The position numbers and the translations under genes are program-made. A DNA stretch of 64,000 nt from Bacteroidales bacterium. GTDB lineage: Bacteria; Bacteroidota; Bacteroidia; Bacteroidales; UBA932. Positions 36,148-47,200 of the stretch are shown one piece after another. The notes below the pieces were generated by a model. The model searched no databases. It worked only from the letters and a program-made list of their open reading frames with translations, and had not been told where the DNA came from. The stretch is from assembly GCA_024401855.1 (NCBI GenBank), contig JAKSKH010000010.1, positions 1 to 64,000 of the forward strand, written 5' to 3'. Position 1 is the stretch's first letter. Every line of letters starts with the position of its first letter.

Positions 36148-37429
36148 AAAACTGAATCAAGGTACAGTGTGCGTCCAGTCCGGATATGTTCCCGGCAACG
36201 GGGAACCCCGTCAGATGCCCATAATCCAGAGTACCACCTTCAAATATGACAGTTCCGAGGATATGACCCGTCTTTTCGACCTGGAAGACAACGGTTATTT
36301 CTATACGAGGCTTCAGAATCCCACCAATGACATGGTTGCCGCGCGCATATGCGCTTTGGAAGGAGGTGTCGCAGGTATGCTTACCTCTTCGGGTCAGGCT
36401 GCAAATTTCTTCGCATGCTTCAATATCTGTGAGGCAGGTGACCATATGATCAGCACTGCCAGCATATATGGCGGAACGTATAATCTTTTCGCATCCACTT
36501 TCCGCAAAATGGGAATAGAGGTCACATTTGTTGACCAGGATGCTTCCGAGGAGGAAATCAACGCCGCTTTCCGTCCCAATACAAAACTGGTTTTCGGGGA
36601 AGTCCTGTCCAATCCCGGGGTAAGGGTCCTTGATATTGAGAAGTTCGTGAGAGTCGCCCACGGTCATGGTGTCCCGATGATAGTGGACAACACCTTTCCC
36701 ACACCCGTCTTCTGCCGTCCGTTTGAATGGGGGGTTGACATTGTAACCCATTCCACTACAAAATACATGGACGGCCAAGGCGTACAGGTTGGCGGTGCCA
36801 TAATAGACAGCGGAAATTTTGACTGGGAGGCCCATGCGGAAAAGTTCCCCGGGCTATGCACTCCCGATCCCAGCTATCACGGAATTACATATACCGAGAA
36901 ATTCGGAAAGCTTGCCTATATCACCAAGGCTACCAGTCAGCTTATGCGTGACCTCGGGGCAATCCAAAGCCCTCAGAATGCATTCTACCTCGGACTTGGC
37001 CTGCAGACTCTTGCAGTGCGGGTTGCAAGGCACAACAGCAGCGCGCGGAAGATAGCCGGGTGGCTTCAGACACTTCCCGAAGTGAAGTGGGTGAGTTTCC
37101 CCGAACTTGAAGGTGATCCCGAACACGAACGTCAACAGAAATATCTTCCTGACGGAACCTGCGGAGTCATGGCGTTCGCACTGAACGGAGACAAGGCATA
37201 CGTGGGGCGTTTCATGAATCATCTTAAGCTTGCCACGATAGAGACTCACGTGGCCGACTGCTATACCTGCATACTTCACCCTGCCATGCATACTCACCGC
37301 CAGCTTACCGATGAACAGCTTGCCGAAGCCGGTATAGACCCCGCTCAATTGCGCTTCAGCGTCGGTCTTGAAGATCCCGATGACATTATGGCGGATATAA
37401 GACAGGCCCTCGACGCTGCAAAACTATGA
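36140..37429 (+). CDS. metY: O-acetylhomoserine sulfhydrylase / aminocarboxypropyltransferase
   Basis: A 429-residue PLP enzyme of the Cys/Met metabolism family that joins O-acetylhomoserine with sulfide to homocysteine. The PLP lysine is Lys208 in THSTTKYMDGQG; QSTTFKYDSSEDM, FYTRLQNPTND, LTSSGQAANFFA and IVDNTFPTPVFCRP are typical, and RFSVGLEDPDDIMADIRQAL closes the domain. The length fits MetY rather than the shorter MetB/MetZ. The metX start overlaps its stop, so substrate supply and use are coupled. Confidence 0.93.
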   Translation: MSRKLNQGTVCVQSGYVPGNGEPRQMPIIQSTTFKYDSSEDMTRLFDLEDNGYFYTRLQNPTNDMVAARICALEGGVAGMLTSSGQAANFFACFNICEAGDHMISTASIYGGTYNLFASTFRKMGIEVTFVDQDASEEEINAAFRPNTKLVFGEVLSNPGVRVLDIEKFVRVAHGHGVPMIVDNTFPTPVFCRPFEWGVDIVTHSTTKYMDGQGVQVGGAIIDSGNFDWEAHAEKFPGLCTPDPSYHGITYTEKFGKLAYITKATSQLMRDLGAIQSPQNAFYLGLGLQTLAVRVARHNSSARKIAGWLQTLPEVKWVSFPELEGDPEHERQQKYLPDGTCGVMAFALNGDKAYVGRFMNHLKLATIETHVADCYTCILHPAMHTHRQLTDEQLAEAGIDPAQLRFSVGLEDPDDIMADIRQALDAAKL

Positions 37430-38457
37430 CTAGGCACGAATTCGTCACATCCGGTCCATTCCTTTTCGAATCGGGAGAATCCCTCAATACGGTTACTTTA
37501 TCGTATTATACATCCGACAGGGAATACACCCCCGGGGAAACAGTTGTATGGATTTGCCATGCTCTGACAGGAAACGCGGATCCAGAGGATTGGTGGCCCG
37601 GTGTCGTCGGAAAAGGCAAGGCCATAGATCCCGACAAATGTTTTGTCGTGTGCCCAAGCATGCTCTGTTCTTCCTACGGGACCTGTGGTCCTGCATCCGT
37701 AAATCCTCTTACAGGCAAACCGTATCTTCTCGATTTCCCGAAGACTACAATCAGGGATATGCTCAAAGCCTGCATTCTTGTCAGGAAACATCTTGGTATT
37801 CATTCCATCGACTGTCTGATAGGTCCTTCAATCGGCGGATTCATTGCAACCGAATGGCTTGTCACCGAACCGGATATAATTTCAAAGGCCTTTCTTCTTG
37901 CCACATACGTCAGGGTCCTTCCATATCTGACGGCTTTCAACGAGTCAATGCGCATGGCTCTTCTGGCCGATCCCTCATTCCTTGCGGCACTGGACCTCAA
38001 GGGAGGGGAGAAGGGGCTTGTCTGTGCAAGGTCAATGGCATTGCTGTCGTACAGGACGCCCTATGCGTATAATCTTACACAGAAAGAGGATGACCCCGAC
38101 ACTCTCTTTGCCGACAGAGCCGCATCTTATCAGCGTCATCAGGGGAGGAAACTGATAGACAGGTATTTCGATGCCTATTCCTACTGGTATCTTTCTTATG
38201 CCGTTGACTCGATGAATATCGGAAGGGGACGGGGAGGTGTGGAGAAGGCTCTCTCTTCAATCAGGGCACGGTGCAAGGTTGTCTACATCACGAGCGACCA
38301 GATTTTCACGAAGGAACTCTGTGAAGAATATGCAGGACTTATCCCGGATGCGACCTGCCACGGTATTGAATCAATATTCGGTCATGACGGCTTTCTGATA
38401 GAAAACGACGCGGTCGCTTTTCTTATCAGTGATTTCATAAATCAGAATATCTTTTAA
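37426..38457 (+). CDS. metX: Homoserine O-acetyltransferase
   Basis: A 343-residue alpha/beta-hydrolase-fold acyltransferase that activates homoserine with acetyl-CoA. HALTGNADPEDWW, SSYGTCGPASVNPLTGKPY, the nucleophile Ser135 in IGPSIGGFIATEW, and later YITSDQIFT and GHDGFLIEN, which hold the Asp and His, are all family marks. The sequence at the nucleophile is PSIGG instead of the more common GSMGG. It follows metY with an ATGA overlap; the next gene (GH31) starts 5 bp after its stop. Confidence 0.94.
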   Translation: MTRHEFVTSGPFLFESGESLNTVTLSYYTSDREYTPGETVVWICHALTGNADPEDWWPGVVGKGKAIDPDKCFVVCPSMLCSSYGTCGPASVNPLTGKPYLLDFPKTTIRDMLKACILVRKHLGIHSIDCLIGPSIGGFIATEWLVTEPDIISKAFLLATYVRVLPYLTAFNESMRMALLADPSFLAALDLKGGEKGLVCARSMALLSYRTPYAYNLTQKEDDPDTLFADRAASYQRHQGRKLIDRYFDAYSYWYLSYAVDSMNIGRGRGGVEKALSSIRARCKVVYITSDQIFTKELCEEYAGLIPDATCHGIESIFGHDGFLIENDAVAFLISDFINQNIF

Positions 38458-38462
38458 AAATT

Positions 38463-40718
38463 ATGAAATATTCTCATATAATTGTTATTGCTGTGGCTGT
38501 CGCCTTGTCTTCCTGTACTGGCAGCGGCTGCGGAGAGGCATACCTTGTCCGGGACGGTGTGGCAGTTTTCGAACCTCAAGGCTACGATGCCACACAGCAC
38601 AGCCCATCTCCGATTTTTATTTCGGAACCGGTTTCTGTCAACGGTGCTCCATCTCCGGACAACTGGGAGCTGAAACCTCAGTTCGGGCATACCTTGTTCG
38701 GAAAAAGCACAGTAGAATTCAGCTGCGGTGACGCTGACCTTTATGGAACAGGTGAAGTCAGCGGCAACCTGCGAAGGAACGACGACAGACAGAATTTCTG
38801 GAATACGGAAAATCCCATGGGTATGCTCAAGAAAGGCAAACAGCTGTACGAATCGCATCCATGGATTCTGGGTGTAAGAAAAGACGGCAGCGCGTTCGGC
38901 ATCATAGCGGACAATACATGGAAATCAAGTCTTGACACAAGGGGGAAAATCCGCTTTACCAGCGAAGGCCCGGCTTTCCGCGTAGCAGTAATTGAAAAGG
39001 AAAATCCTGAAGAAGTTCTTAAGACACTTTCAGACCTGACGGGAAGGATGGAGCTTCCTCCGCTGTGGGCACTTGGCTTCCAGCAATGCCGTTACAGTTA
39101 TTATCCCCAGGAAATGGCTGCCGGAATTGCAGATACTCTCAGAAGCCATCGCATTCCCTGTGACGTCATTTGGATGGATATACATTATATGGACAAGTTC
39201 AAGGTGTTCACCTTCGACCCTGAAGGCTACAGGGATCCCAAGGGACTGAACGACTATCTTCACAGTCTGGATTTCAAGGCTGTCTATATGATAGATCCGG
39301 GAGTCAAGGCCGAGGAAGGCTATTTCGTTGATGACCAGGGAATGGAAGCAGATTATTTTATGCACGACCGCAAGGGAGGAGTCTTTCACGGCAAGGTATG
39401 GCCCGGGGAGTGTCATTTCCCTGATTTTACCCGCCCGGAAGTGTGCAGATGGTGGGCCGGGCTCTACAAGGATTTCATGTCAAACGGCATAGATGGTGTC
39501 TGGAACGATATGAACGAGCCCTCGGTGTTCGTCGGTTTCGGAGGTACTTTGCCGGAAAACAGCGTCCACAGGGGAGGGGGCAACCTGCCTGCGGGACCTC
39601 ATATCCGCTATCACAATATTTACGGTTACCTTATGGTCAAGGCAAGCCGTGAAGGCATCATGGCGGCAAATCCCGAAAAACGGCCTTTCGTGCTCTCCCG
39701 TTCGAATTTCCTCGGCGGTCACCGTTATGCGGCAATGTGGACCGGAGACAACTACAGCGACTATGCACCGATGAAGGAATCTGTTCCCATGTGCCTGAAT
39801 ATAAGCCTCAGCGGGCAGCCTTTCAACGGCCCGGACATAGGCGGATTCCTTCGTGACTGCACCCCCGAACTTTTAAGGCATTGGACCGCATCCGGAGTAT
39901 TCTTTCCTTTTGCACGCAATCATGCCGCCCTCGGTACAGCCAGGCAGGAGCCCTGGGCTTTCGATTCTCGGACAGAAGACATCTGTCGCAGAGCCATAGA
40001 AAGGCGCTACCGCCTTCTCCCTTATTATTATACCTTGTTCGAGGAAGCTTCACGGACAGGTCTCCCTGTAATGAGACCCATTTTCTGGAGCGACTGGAAA
40101 GACAACAGTCTAAGGGGCGAACAGCAGGCATATCTTGTTGGAAACGACCTTATGATAATTCCACGTTGGAGCGAAAATCCCTCCCTTCCGGATGCCGACT
40201 GGGATCTTTTCACCTTTGAAGGTGAAGGACCTGATGACGGCTATCAGTCATATATGGCCTTGAGACCCGGGGCGGCTCTGCCCGTTACCGGCATCATACA
40301 GAGCACTGCCCAATTCAGTACCGATTCCCTTACTGTTCTGGTGAATCCTGACGCTCATGGCAAGGCGGCCGGATGTCTCTATGAGGACGAAGGCGAAGGC
40401 TACGCCTACAGGAATGGTGATTTTTCAAGGTACTCCATATGTGTTGAAACATTGTCGGATGGGCTTTTGAACCTCACGCTCGTACAGACGGACGGTTATC
40501 GCATTCATCCAAACCGTGTAATCCGTATCGGCCAGGTTTGCAACGGACAAGTGATATATTCCCGGTGGTTCTCAAATGACAGCGCGTCCATGCCTCTCAT
40601 TGACGACGATTGCCGGACAATGGAGTTGGAAAAAATGAAATTCGTTCCCGTTGTCAACGGTTCAATTTCAGTCAAGATGACAAAGACGGAACTGATAATG
40701 ACCAATATAGTAAATTGA
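38463..40718 (+). CDS. GH31 alpha-glucosidase-type lipoprotein
   Basis: A 751-residue family 31 glycosidase. The signal ends VALSSC (lipid Cys18). The nucleophile Asp349 lies in DGVWNDMNEPSVF and the acid/base Asp429 in MWTGDNYSDY; GFQQCRYSYYPQE and GQPFNGPDIGGF are also typical, and a C-terminal beta domain is present. Members split alpha-glucosides or alpha-xylosides; the exact substrate cannot be told. It lies only 5 bp behind metX although it has no link to methionine synthesis, probably a chance operon neighbour. The next gene begins 18 bp after its stop. Confidence 0.93.
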   Translation: MKYSHIIVIAVAVALSSCTGSGCGEAYLVRDGVAVFEPQGYDATQHSPSPIFISEPVSVNGAPSPDNWELKPQFGHTLFGKSTVEFSCGDADLYGTGEVSGNLRRNDDRQNFWNTENPMGMLKKGKQLYESHPWILGVRKDGSAFGIIADNTWKSSLDTRGKIRFTSEGPAFRVAVIEKENPEEVLKTLSDLTGRMELPPLWALGFQQCRYSYYPQEMAAGIADTLRSHRIPCDVIWMDIHYMDKFKVFTFDPEGYRDPKGLNDYLHSLDFKAVYMIDPGVKAEEGYFVDDQGMEADYFMHDRKGGVFHGKVWPGECHFPDFTRPEVCRWWAGLYKDFMSNGIDGVWNDMNEPSVFVGFGGTLPENSVHRGGGNLPAGPHIRYHNIYGYLMVKASREGIMAANPEKRPFVLSRSNFLGGHRYAAMWTGDNYSDYAPMKESVPMCLNISLSGQPFNGPDIGGFLRDCTPELLRHWTASGVFFPFARNHAALGTARQEPWAFDSRTEDICRRAIERRYRLLPYYYTLFEEASRTGLPVMRPIFWSDWKDNSLRGEQQAYLVGNDLMIIPRWSENPSLPDADWDLFTFEGEGPDDGYQSYMALRPGAALPVTGIIQSTAQFSTDSLTVLVNPDAHGKAAGCLYEDEGEGYAYRNGDFSRYSICVETLSDGLLNLTLVQTDGYRIHPNRVIRIGQVCNGQVIYSRWFSNDSASMPLIDDDCRTMELEKMKFVPVVNGSISVKMTKTELIMTNIVN

Positions 40719-40736
40719 TCTTCAGATTATCCCGAA

Positions 40737-42203
40737 ATGGACAACGGCGGCAGGCAATACATTGCCATTGACCTGAAGTCTTTCTATGCTTCAGTAGAGT
40801 GCGTGGACAGAAATCTCGACCCTCTGACCACAAATCTTGTCGTTGCAGACGTTTCCCGTACGGAAAAGACCATCTGCCTTGCGGTGTCGCCGTCTTTGAA
40901 GTCCTATGGTATTCCCGGCAGGGCGAGGCTCTTCGAGGTTGTCCATAAGGTTAAGGAAATCAATGAGCAGAGACGAAGAAAAGCTCCGGGATGCCGTCTT
41001 GCCGGCGGCTCGTCCGATATCAATGCCCTCCAACTCAATCCCTCCCTTGCCCTGGATTATATTGCCGCGCCTCCACGCATGCACCGCTATATGGAGGTCA
41101 GCACCAGAGTTTACAGCATTTATCTCAAGTACATAGCTCCGGAGGACATACACGTTTACAGCTGTGACGAGGTATTCATCGATGCCACTGCATATCTTGG
41201 CAGTTACAAGTGCACAGCCCGGGACCTGGCCATGAGAATGATACGCGATGTCCTTGATACTACCGGAATCACGGCAACGGCAGGAATAGGTACAAATATG
41301 TTTCTTGCAAAGGTTGCAATGGATGTGGAAGCGAAGCACTGTCCCGCAGACAAAGACGGTGTGCGCATAGCCCGTCTGGATGAGACGGACTTCCGCCAGA
41401 AATACTGGAACCACCGTCCTCTGACGGATTTCTGGGGTATAGGGCATGGACTTGCGGCAAGGCTGGAGTCGGACCACATGCTTACATTGGGAGACGTTGC
41501 CAGATGTTCCGTGGAATGTGAAGCCCGTCTGTACAAGCTGTTCGGAATCAATGCTGAGATTCTCATAGACCATGCATGGGGATGGGAACCCTGTACCATA
41601 GCTCAGATCAAGGCGTATAAGCCATCCATGAACAGCATAAGCACGGGGCAGGTCCTGTCCGGTCCGTACACCTTCGACAAGGCGAAACTTGTTGTCAGGG
41701 AGATGACGGACAACCTTGTTCTTGAACTTGTATCCAAAAAGCTCGTCACGGAGCGTATGACTTTGGTTATAGGATACGACATCGGGAACATTACAGATGA
41801 ACGGCAACGCATCGCTTATACGGGTCCTGTTGAGCGCGACTGGTACGGAAGGGAAGTTCCCAAACCATCGCATGGCTCAATCCGTCTTTCACGTCAGACG
41901 TCCTCGACGGAACTTATCACCGATGCGGTGATGCAACTTTTCGACAGGGTGGCGGACAGGAACCTCCTTGTCAGGAGAATGAACGTGGTTGCAGAAAATA
42001 TCGTTGACGAATCGAAAGCCGTAATCCAGCCGGATCTCTTCGAAGACCATAGAGAAGAAGACGCCAGGGAACGCCGGCGGCAGGAAGCGATACTGGCAAT
42101 AAAGAAAAAATACGGAAAGAACGCTATCCTCAAGGGTATGAACTTTGAGGACGGTGCAACGGCAATGGAAAGAAACATGCAGGTCGGAGGGCACAAGGCA
42201 TGA
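40737..42203 (+). CDS. Y-family translesion DNA polymerase (UvrX/UmuC-like)
   Basis: A 488-residue lesion-bypass polymerase. The N-terminal IAIDLKSFYASVECV with catalytic Asp, and VYSCDEVFID with the second acidic pair, give the palm; GIGTNMFLAKVAMD and DFWGIGHGLAARLE follow (fingers/thumb HhH). QPDLF at residues 431-435 is a beta-clamp binding motif. The steric-gate Tyr is present. The YolD-like gene overlaps its stop by 4 bp. This pair is, to my knowledge, typical of Firmicutes and less usual for Bacteroidota, so transfer between gut bacteria is plausible. No LexA gene or LexA box was recognised nearby. Confidence 0.9.
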   Translation: MDNGGRQYIAIDLKSFYASVECVDRNLDPLTTNLVVADVSRTEKTICLAVSPSLKSYGIPGRARLFEVVHKVKEINEQRRRKAPGCRLAGGSSDINALQLNPSLALDYIAAPPRMHRYMEVSTRVYSIYLKYIAPEDIHVYSCDEVFIDATAYLGSYKCTARDLAMRMIRDVLDTTGITATAGIGTNMFLAKVAMDVEAKHCPADKDGVRIARLDETDFRQKYWNHRPLTDFWGIGHGLAARLESDHMLTLGDVARCSVECEARLYKLFGINAEILIDHAWGWEPCTIAQIKAYKPSMNSISTGQVLSGPYTFDKAKLVVREMTDNLVLELVSKKLVTERMTLVIGYDIGNITDERQRIAYTGPVERDWYGREVPKPSHGSIRLSRQTSSTELITDAVMQLFDRVADRNLLVRRMNVVAENIVDESKAVIQPDLFEDHREEDARERRRQEAILAIKKKYGKNAILKGMNFEDGATAMERNMQVGGHKA

Positions 42204-42607
42204 GCAGGTATGATGACATCATAAACATTCCCCGCTGGAATCCCAAGTCGCATCCCAGGATGTCCGCCTATGACCGTGCGGCTCAGTTTTCGCCGTTCGC
42301 CGCCCTTACCGGTTATGATGCCATGGTAAGAGAAACTTCAAGACTTACCGACTCGAAGATTGATCTTGATGACGAGCAGATTCTTGCTCTCAACGAGACT
42401 CTGTCCATGATTCTTGAGCGTATCAATGAACATCCCAAAGTGTCTGTGACATGGTTCAGGAAGGATTCCCGCAAGAAGGGTGGACAATATGTGAAGACGG
42501 AAGGTACTGTCAGGGACGTGGAGCTTGCAAACAGGCTGTTTCTCCTTAAGGAAGGGTACAGAATAAATATTGATGACATCTCTGCCATCAATATCATTAA
42601 TGATTGA
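42200..42607 (+). CDS. YolD-like protein, partner of the Y-family polymerase
   Basis: A 135-residue protein overlapping the polymerase by ATGA. The features PRMSAYDRAAQFSPFAALTGYD and a C-terminal segment of short strands fit YolD-like proteins that accompany UvrX/YqjW-type polymerases in Firmicutes. The function is unclear; in Bacillus, homologues are linked to UV-damage response. It ends 24 bp before the convergent HerA-like gene. Confidence 0.8.
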   Translation: MSRYDDIINIPRWNPKSHPRMSAYDRAAQFSPFAALTGYDAMVRETSRLTDSKIDLDDEQILALNETLSMILERINEHPKVSVTWFRKDSRKKGGQYVKTEGTVRDVELANRLFLLKEGYRINIDDISAINIIND

Positions 42608-42631
42608 AGCCTGTCCTGCAGGATGGTCCCG

Positions 42632-44233
42632 CTATTTTACAAGGCTTCCGAGAATGCTGCGTGTAAGCGTTCTCAATGCTGTTGACGTTGCATTGGTTAT
42701 GGCCTTCCCGGCAATGTCCTTTCCCGTAGCCTTCTTGCTCTTCTTACCCGTTATCGCATTTGCCGCGGCTGTTCCTGCACTGCGCGTGACGCTGGTTATG
42801 GCTGCGCCCACCGCTGCGCTGAGAACCGCACCGCCAATGCTCTTTGCCGTTTTGCCCTTGGCTTTCTTTTCAGAGGCTGTCTTTTTTGCCTTGCCGCCCG
42901 CTTTTTCCTTTTCTTCTTCCTCATCATCTTCCAATTCTGCTTTTGCCTTCTCTGCTTCTGCAAGAAGAATTTCGTATGCGGATTCGCGGTCTATCATATT
43001 GTCATATTTCCCTGCAAGCCCCGACCATTCCACAGCTTCTTTTCTCTGATCCTCTGTAATTGCACCTATCTGGCTGAGAGGGAAGAGTATACGTGCGCGT
43101 TCAACTACAGACGGCGCACCTTTCTCGTCGAGGAAACTTACGAGAGCTTCTCCGGTTTCGAGGTTCATGATTGCGTCTTCTGTCTTGAATCCGGGATTTG
43201 CGCGGAAAGTCTCCGCCGCTGTCTTGACGGCTTTCTGGTCCTTGGGAGTATAGGCTCTGAGGGCATGCTGGATTCTGTTTCCCAACTGTCCGAGGATGGT
43301 TTCAGGAATATCGGTCGGACTCTGTGTCACGAAGTAAATTCCTACACCCTTGCTTCTTATGAGCCTTATGACCTGCTCGATTTTGTCTGTCAGTGCCTTG
43401 GAAGTGTCGGTGAACAGCGTGTGGGCTTCATCAAAGAAGAATACCAGTTTGGGCTTGTCCATGTCTCCCACTTCCGGAAGGGTGGCGTATATGGTGCTGA
43501 GCATCCAGAGAAGGAATGTGGAATACAGCTTTGGATTCAGCATCAACTTGTCTGCCGCGAGTACACTCATCACACCCTTGCCCTGCTTTGTGCGCATAAG
43601 GTCGTTTATGTCGAAAGCAGGTTCTCCGAAGAACTTGTTCGCTCCCTGATTCTCAAGGGCGAGAAGGGCTCTCTGTATCGCTCCGACAGAAGCCGCGCTG
43701 ATATTTCCGTAGTTCTGCTGGTATTCTGCGGCATGCTCGCTTACGTATCCGAGCATGGAACGAAGGTCCTTGAGGTCAAGAATCAGAAGTCCTCTGTCGT
43801 CGGCAACACGGAATACGATGTCAAGAACCCCGGACTGTGTTTCATTAAGTTCAAGCAGACGGCTTAGCAGAAGAGGTCCCATATCGGATACGGTTGCCCT
43901 CAATGCGTGACCCTGCTCTCCGAAAACGTCAAAGAACTGTACCGGACAGGACTCGAAATGTGGGTCGCTTATTCCGAATTCCGAGCAGCGTTTCTCTATG
44001 AAGCCGCTCATTTTTCCGCTCTGGCTGATTCCTGAAAGGTCTCCTTTCATATCCGCCATGAAGCAGGGGACTCCGGCCTGGCTGAAAGTCTCGGCCAGTA
44101 CCTGCAGAGTCACGGTCTTACCCGTTCCGGTCGCCCCGGCTATGAGTCCGTGCCTGTTTGCCATCTTTCCGCAGATGCTGATCGGCCCCTGAGGTCCGTG
44201 AGCAACGTAAAATCCATTTTTTGTTGTGTGCAT
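42632..44233 (-). CDS. HerA/YjgR-family ATPase (DUF853)
   Basis: A 533-residue P-loop ATPase related to HerA/FtsK-type DNA pumps. Walker A is GATGTGKT at residues 33-40 and Walker B is [33 protein letters not shown] is the family C-terminal segment. Residues ~430-470 form a Glu/Lys-rich coiled coil ([14 protein letters not shown]) followed by an Ala/Gly/Lys-rich tail. YjgR is a conserved protein of unsettled role, perhaps DNA processing. It lies 11 bp after metH on the same strand and may be co-transcribed with metF-metH. Confidence 0.9.
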   Translation of the reverse strand: MHTTKNGFYVAHGPQGPISICGKMANRHGLIAGATGTGKTVTLQVLAETFSQAGVPCFMADMKGDLSGISQSGKMSGFIEKRCSEFGISDPHFESCPVQFFDVFGEQGHALRATVSDMGPLLLSRLLELNETQSGVLDIVFRVADDRGLLILDLKDLRSMLGYVSEHAAEYQQNYGNISAASVGAIQRALLALENQGANKFFGEPAFDINDLMRTKQGKGVMSVLAADKLMLNPKLYSTFLLWMLSTIYATLPEVGDMDKPKLVFFFDEAHTLFTDTSKALTDKIEQVIRLIRSKGVGIYFVTQSPTDIPETILGQLGNRIQHALRAYTPKDQKAVKTAAETFRANPGFKTEDAIMNLETGEALVSFLDEKGAPSVVERARILFPLSQIGAITEDQRKEAVEWSGLAGKYDNMIDRESAYEILLAEAEKAKAELEDDEEEEKEKAGGKAKKTASEKKAKGKTAKSIGGAVLSAAVGAAITSVTRSAGTAAANAITGKKSKKATGKDIAGKAITNATSTALRTLTRSILGSLVK

Positions 44234-44244
44234 ATCTTTGATTT

Positions 44245-47200
44245 TTAAATATTTGTATCTGTTTCCAGGCTTCCTAGAAAAAGTGCGCTCTCCTCTTTTG
44301 TGAATCCTCTTTCTTCGGCATAATTTTCCAGAATGCTTCCGGTGATTCTTCCCATTGGCGGGAATGCGGCATTCTTGTGGGCAATGATAAAACCGCAGAT
44401 GCTCGCTTCCGGAATCATAGCGCAGGATTCCGTAAGTGTTATTCCAAGTCCGGGAGGCATCAGCGCGAGTATATCCCTTTTCAGGCTGTGGTCAGGGCAG
44501 CATGGATATCCTATTCCAGGCATTATCAATTTCATTCCCTCCGGCAGCATCCTCCCGAATCTTTCCTGCAGATAGGAGGAAGCCGCTTCTGCAAGCGTCA
44601 CCCTTGCCGCGTGCTCCATAAGGTCCTGCCCTTCTTCTCCGCTTACCCTTATTGCAAATATTCCAAGCTGGGCCTTATCGTTCTCCGGGAAGAAGTCCGC
44701 AAGTCCCTTTGCTCCGGACAGTATGGGGAATCGCAAGCTGCCGTCCGTAATCACGTTCCCTTCCTTGTGACATTCAAAGAACCTGGCGCAGATTCTCACC
44801 CTGCTTTCCTTTTTGCGCAGATAGTCCAGAGCCTCCTTTGCATGACATCCGCAGTTGTCTTTACAGCCGCTGACCATATTGAAGAGCTTCCTGTCAAAGA
44901 AAGGCGCAAGATCGTCCGTTCTTAATTCCTGCAGGGGGAGATCTTCGAAAACCTTTTCTTTCAGATATCCGTCCGCGTCGACCGGGGTAGCGTTTCCTCC
45001 GGTTCCCGGATTCTGGAAAAGTGAACATATCCTTTCATTTTCCGACTTTACCCATTCAAGGAAAGAAACGGGGTCATTCATAAATCTTTTTGCGGCTACT
45101 GCGGTGGCTGAAGCGTCCGGAAAATAGCATACATTACCATATAACGGAGCAAGTCTGGAAGCCGTGAATCTTGCGGTAGCCGCCGCTCCGCCGATGAACA
45201 GGGGAGTGCTCATCCCACGCTCGCCCATCTTCCTGCACAGCTCTTCCATTCTGTGAAGGGAGGGGGTGATCAGACCGCTTACTCCAATTATGTCGGCCTT
45301 TATCTGCGCGGCCTTGTCAAGAATGTCTTCTGCAGGCACCATCACACCCATATCGGTAACGTTGAAGCCTCCGCAGCGCAGTATGGTGGCCGTGATGTTC
45401 TTTCCTATGTCGTGTACGTCACCCTGAACGGTGGCGATAAGGAATTCCGGTCCTTTTCTTCTTACTTCCGCTCCGTTCATGTGCGGCCGTAGAATTTCAA
45501 CGGCATCCTTCATTATCCTTGCGGATTTCACCACCTGAGGCAGGAACATCTTTCCTTGCGAAAAAAGATTCCCCACCTTTTCCATTCCCTCCATCAGAGG
45601 CCCTTCGATTACTGCAAGCGGTTTTCCCTGTATAGCCAGACTTTCAAGCACCTTGGGCTCCAGTCCTGCGGAGCATCCCCTTACGACCGCCTCGGCAAGA
45701 GTCATTTTCTCTTCTTTACCTTCAGCCTTGCGTTCCGTGCCTCCTTCAACCGCACTGCGCGACGCTTCTTCCACAAGTCTTGCGACGGCATTTTCATTCC
45801 TGTCGAAGATCACGTCTTCAACGCATTCCCTCAGATGCGGCTCTATTCCGTCATAAATCTGCAGCATCTGCGGATTGACTATGGCCATGTCGAGCCCCGC
45901 CTGTATCGCATGGTACAGGAAACATGAATGCATGGCTTCGCGGACGGTGTTGTTTCCGCGGAAAGCGAATGACAGGTTTGACAGTCCGCCGGATGTGAGC
46001 GCTCCCGGAAGATTGCCTTTTATCCATCTTACGGCCTCAATGAAGTCTTTTCCGAAACGCGCGTGCTCAGGCACTCCCGTTCCTATGGTGAGGATGTTGC
46101 AGTCGAAAATGATGTCCTGCGGTTCTATCCCCGCTTTTTCCGTGAGCAGCCTGTAACTTCTTTCACATATCCGTATCTTTCTTTCGAAATCGCATGCCTG
46201 TCCATCCTCATCAAAAGCCATTACCACCATTGCTGCGCCGAAAGATTTTATCATTCCCGCCTTGCGCAGGAATTCATCTTCCCCGTCCCTCAATGAAATT
46301 GAATTCACAATGCTTTTTCCCTGCGTGTTCCTCAAACCTTCCAGGATAGTCTCCCAATGGGAGGAATCAATCATTATTGCAGCCTTGCTCACGGAAGGCT
46401 CTGAGGCAATGCTTCTGAGCAGAGAGCGCATCCTTTCCGTTGAGTCAAGCATGGGGTCATCCACATTTACGTCTATGATGGACGCGCCTCCCTGTATCTG
46501 GGCGGCGGCGATTTCAAGAGCGCCGGCATAATCCTCCGATTCTATCATCCGGGCGAATTTGCGCGAGCCCGCCACATTCGTGCGCTCGCCTATGTTTGTG
46601 AAGTTCAGGTTTTTGTCTATAACAGTCGTCTCAAGTCCGCAGACTTTGAGCCTCTTGTCCTCCGCGGATGCCTTCCTGGGCTGAAGCCCTTTCAATGCCC
46701 TGCTTATTGCCTCTATGTGTTCCGGTGTTGTTCCGCAGCATCCTCCTGCTATGTTGATAAGGCCCCGACGCGCCATTTTCTCCATTACGGAGGCCATCTT
46801 TTCCGGACTGTCGGCATATTGTCCGTTTTCGTCCGGCATTCCCGCATTCGGATAGAATATGAGAGGGAGGGGGCTGAAACCGCTTATCTCTTCTACAAAG
46901 GGCACCATTGCTTCTGCACCGAGTGCGCAGTTTATTCCGAATGCCGATAGATTGGGGCAGTGCTTCACAGAAGTGTAAAATGCTTCCAGAGTCTGTCCTG
47001 TGAGCGTGCGTCCGCTCCTGTCGCTGACAGTCATGGATATAAGCACCGGCAGATTCACTTTCTCCTCCTCAATGGCGCATATGGCCGCTTTCGTGTTGAG
47101 TGCGTCGAAGCAGGTTTCGAGGAGAAGCAGGTCCACACCTCCCTCCGTGAGGGACCGTATCTGTTCGGCGTATGCGCATTTCATTGTCTCGAAGTCGCTT

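Noticed and set aside
42570..43049. 159-codon plus-strand frame rich in Phe, Ala and Ser
   Set aside because: Antisense to the coiled-coil and Lys-rich tail of the HerA-like protein; its low-complexity hydrophobic look is the mirror image of the Glu/Lys/Ala codons.
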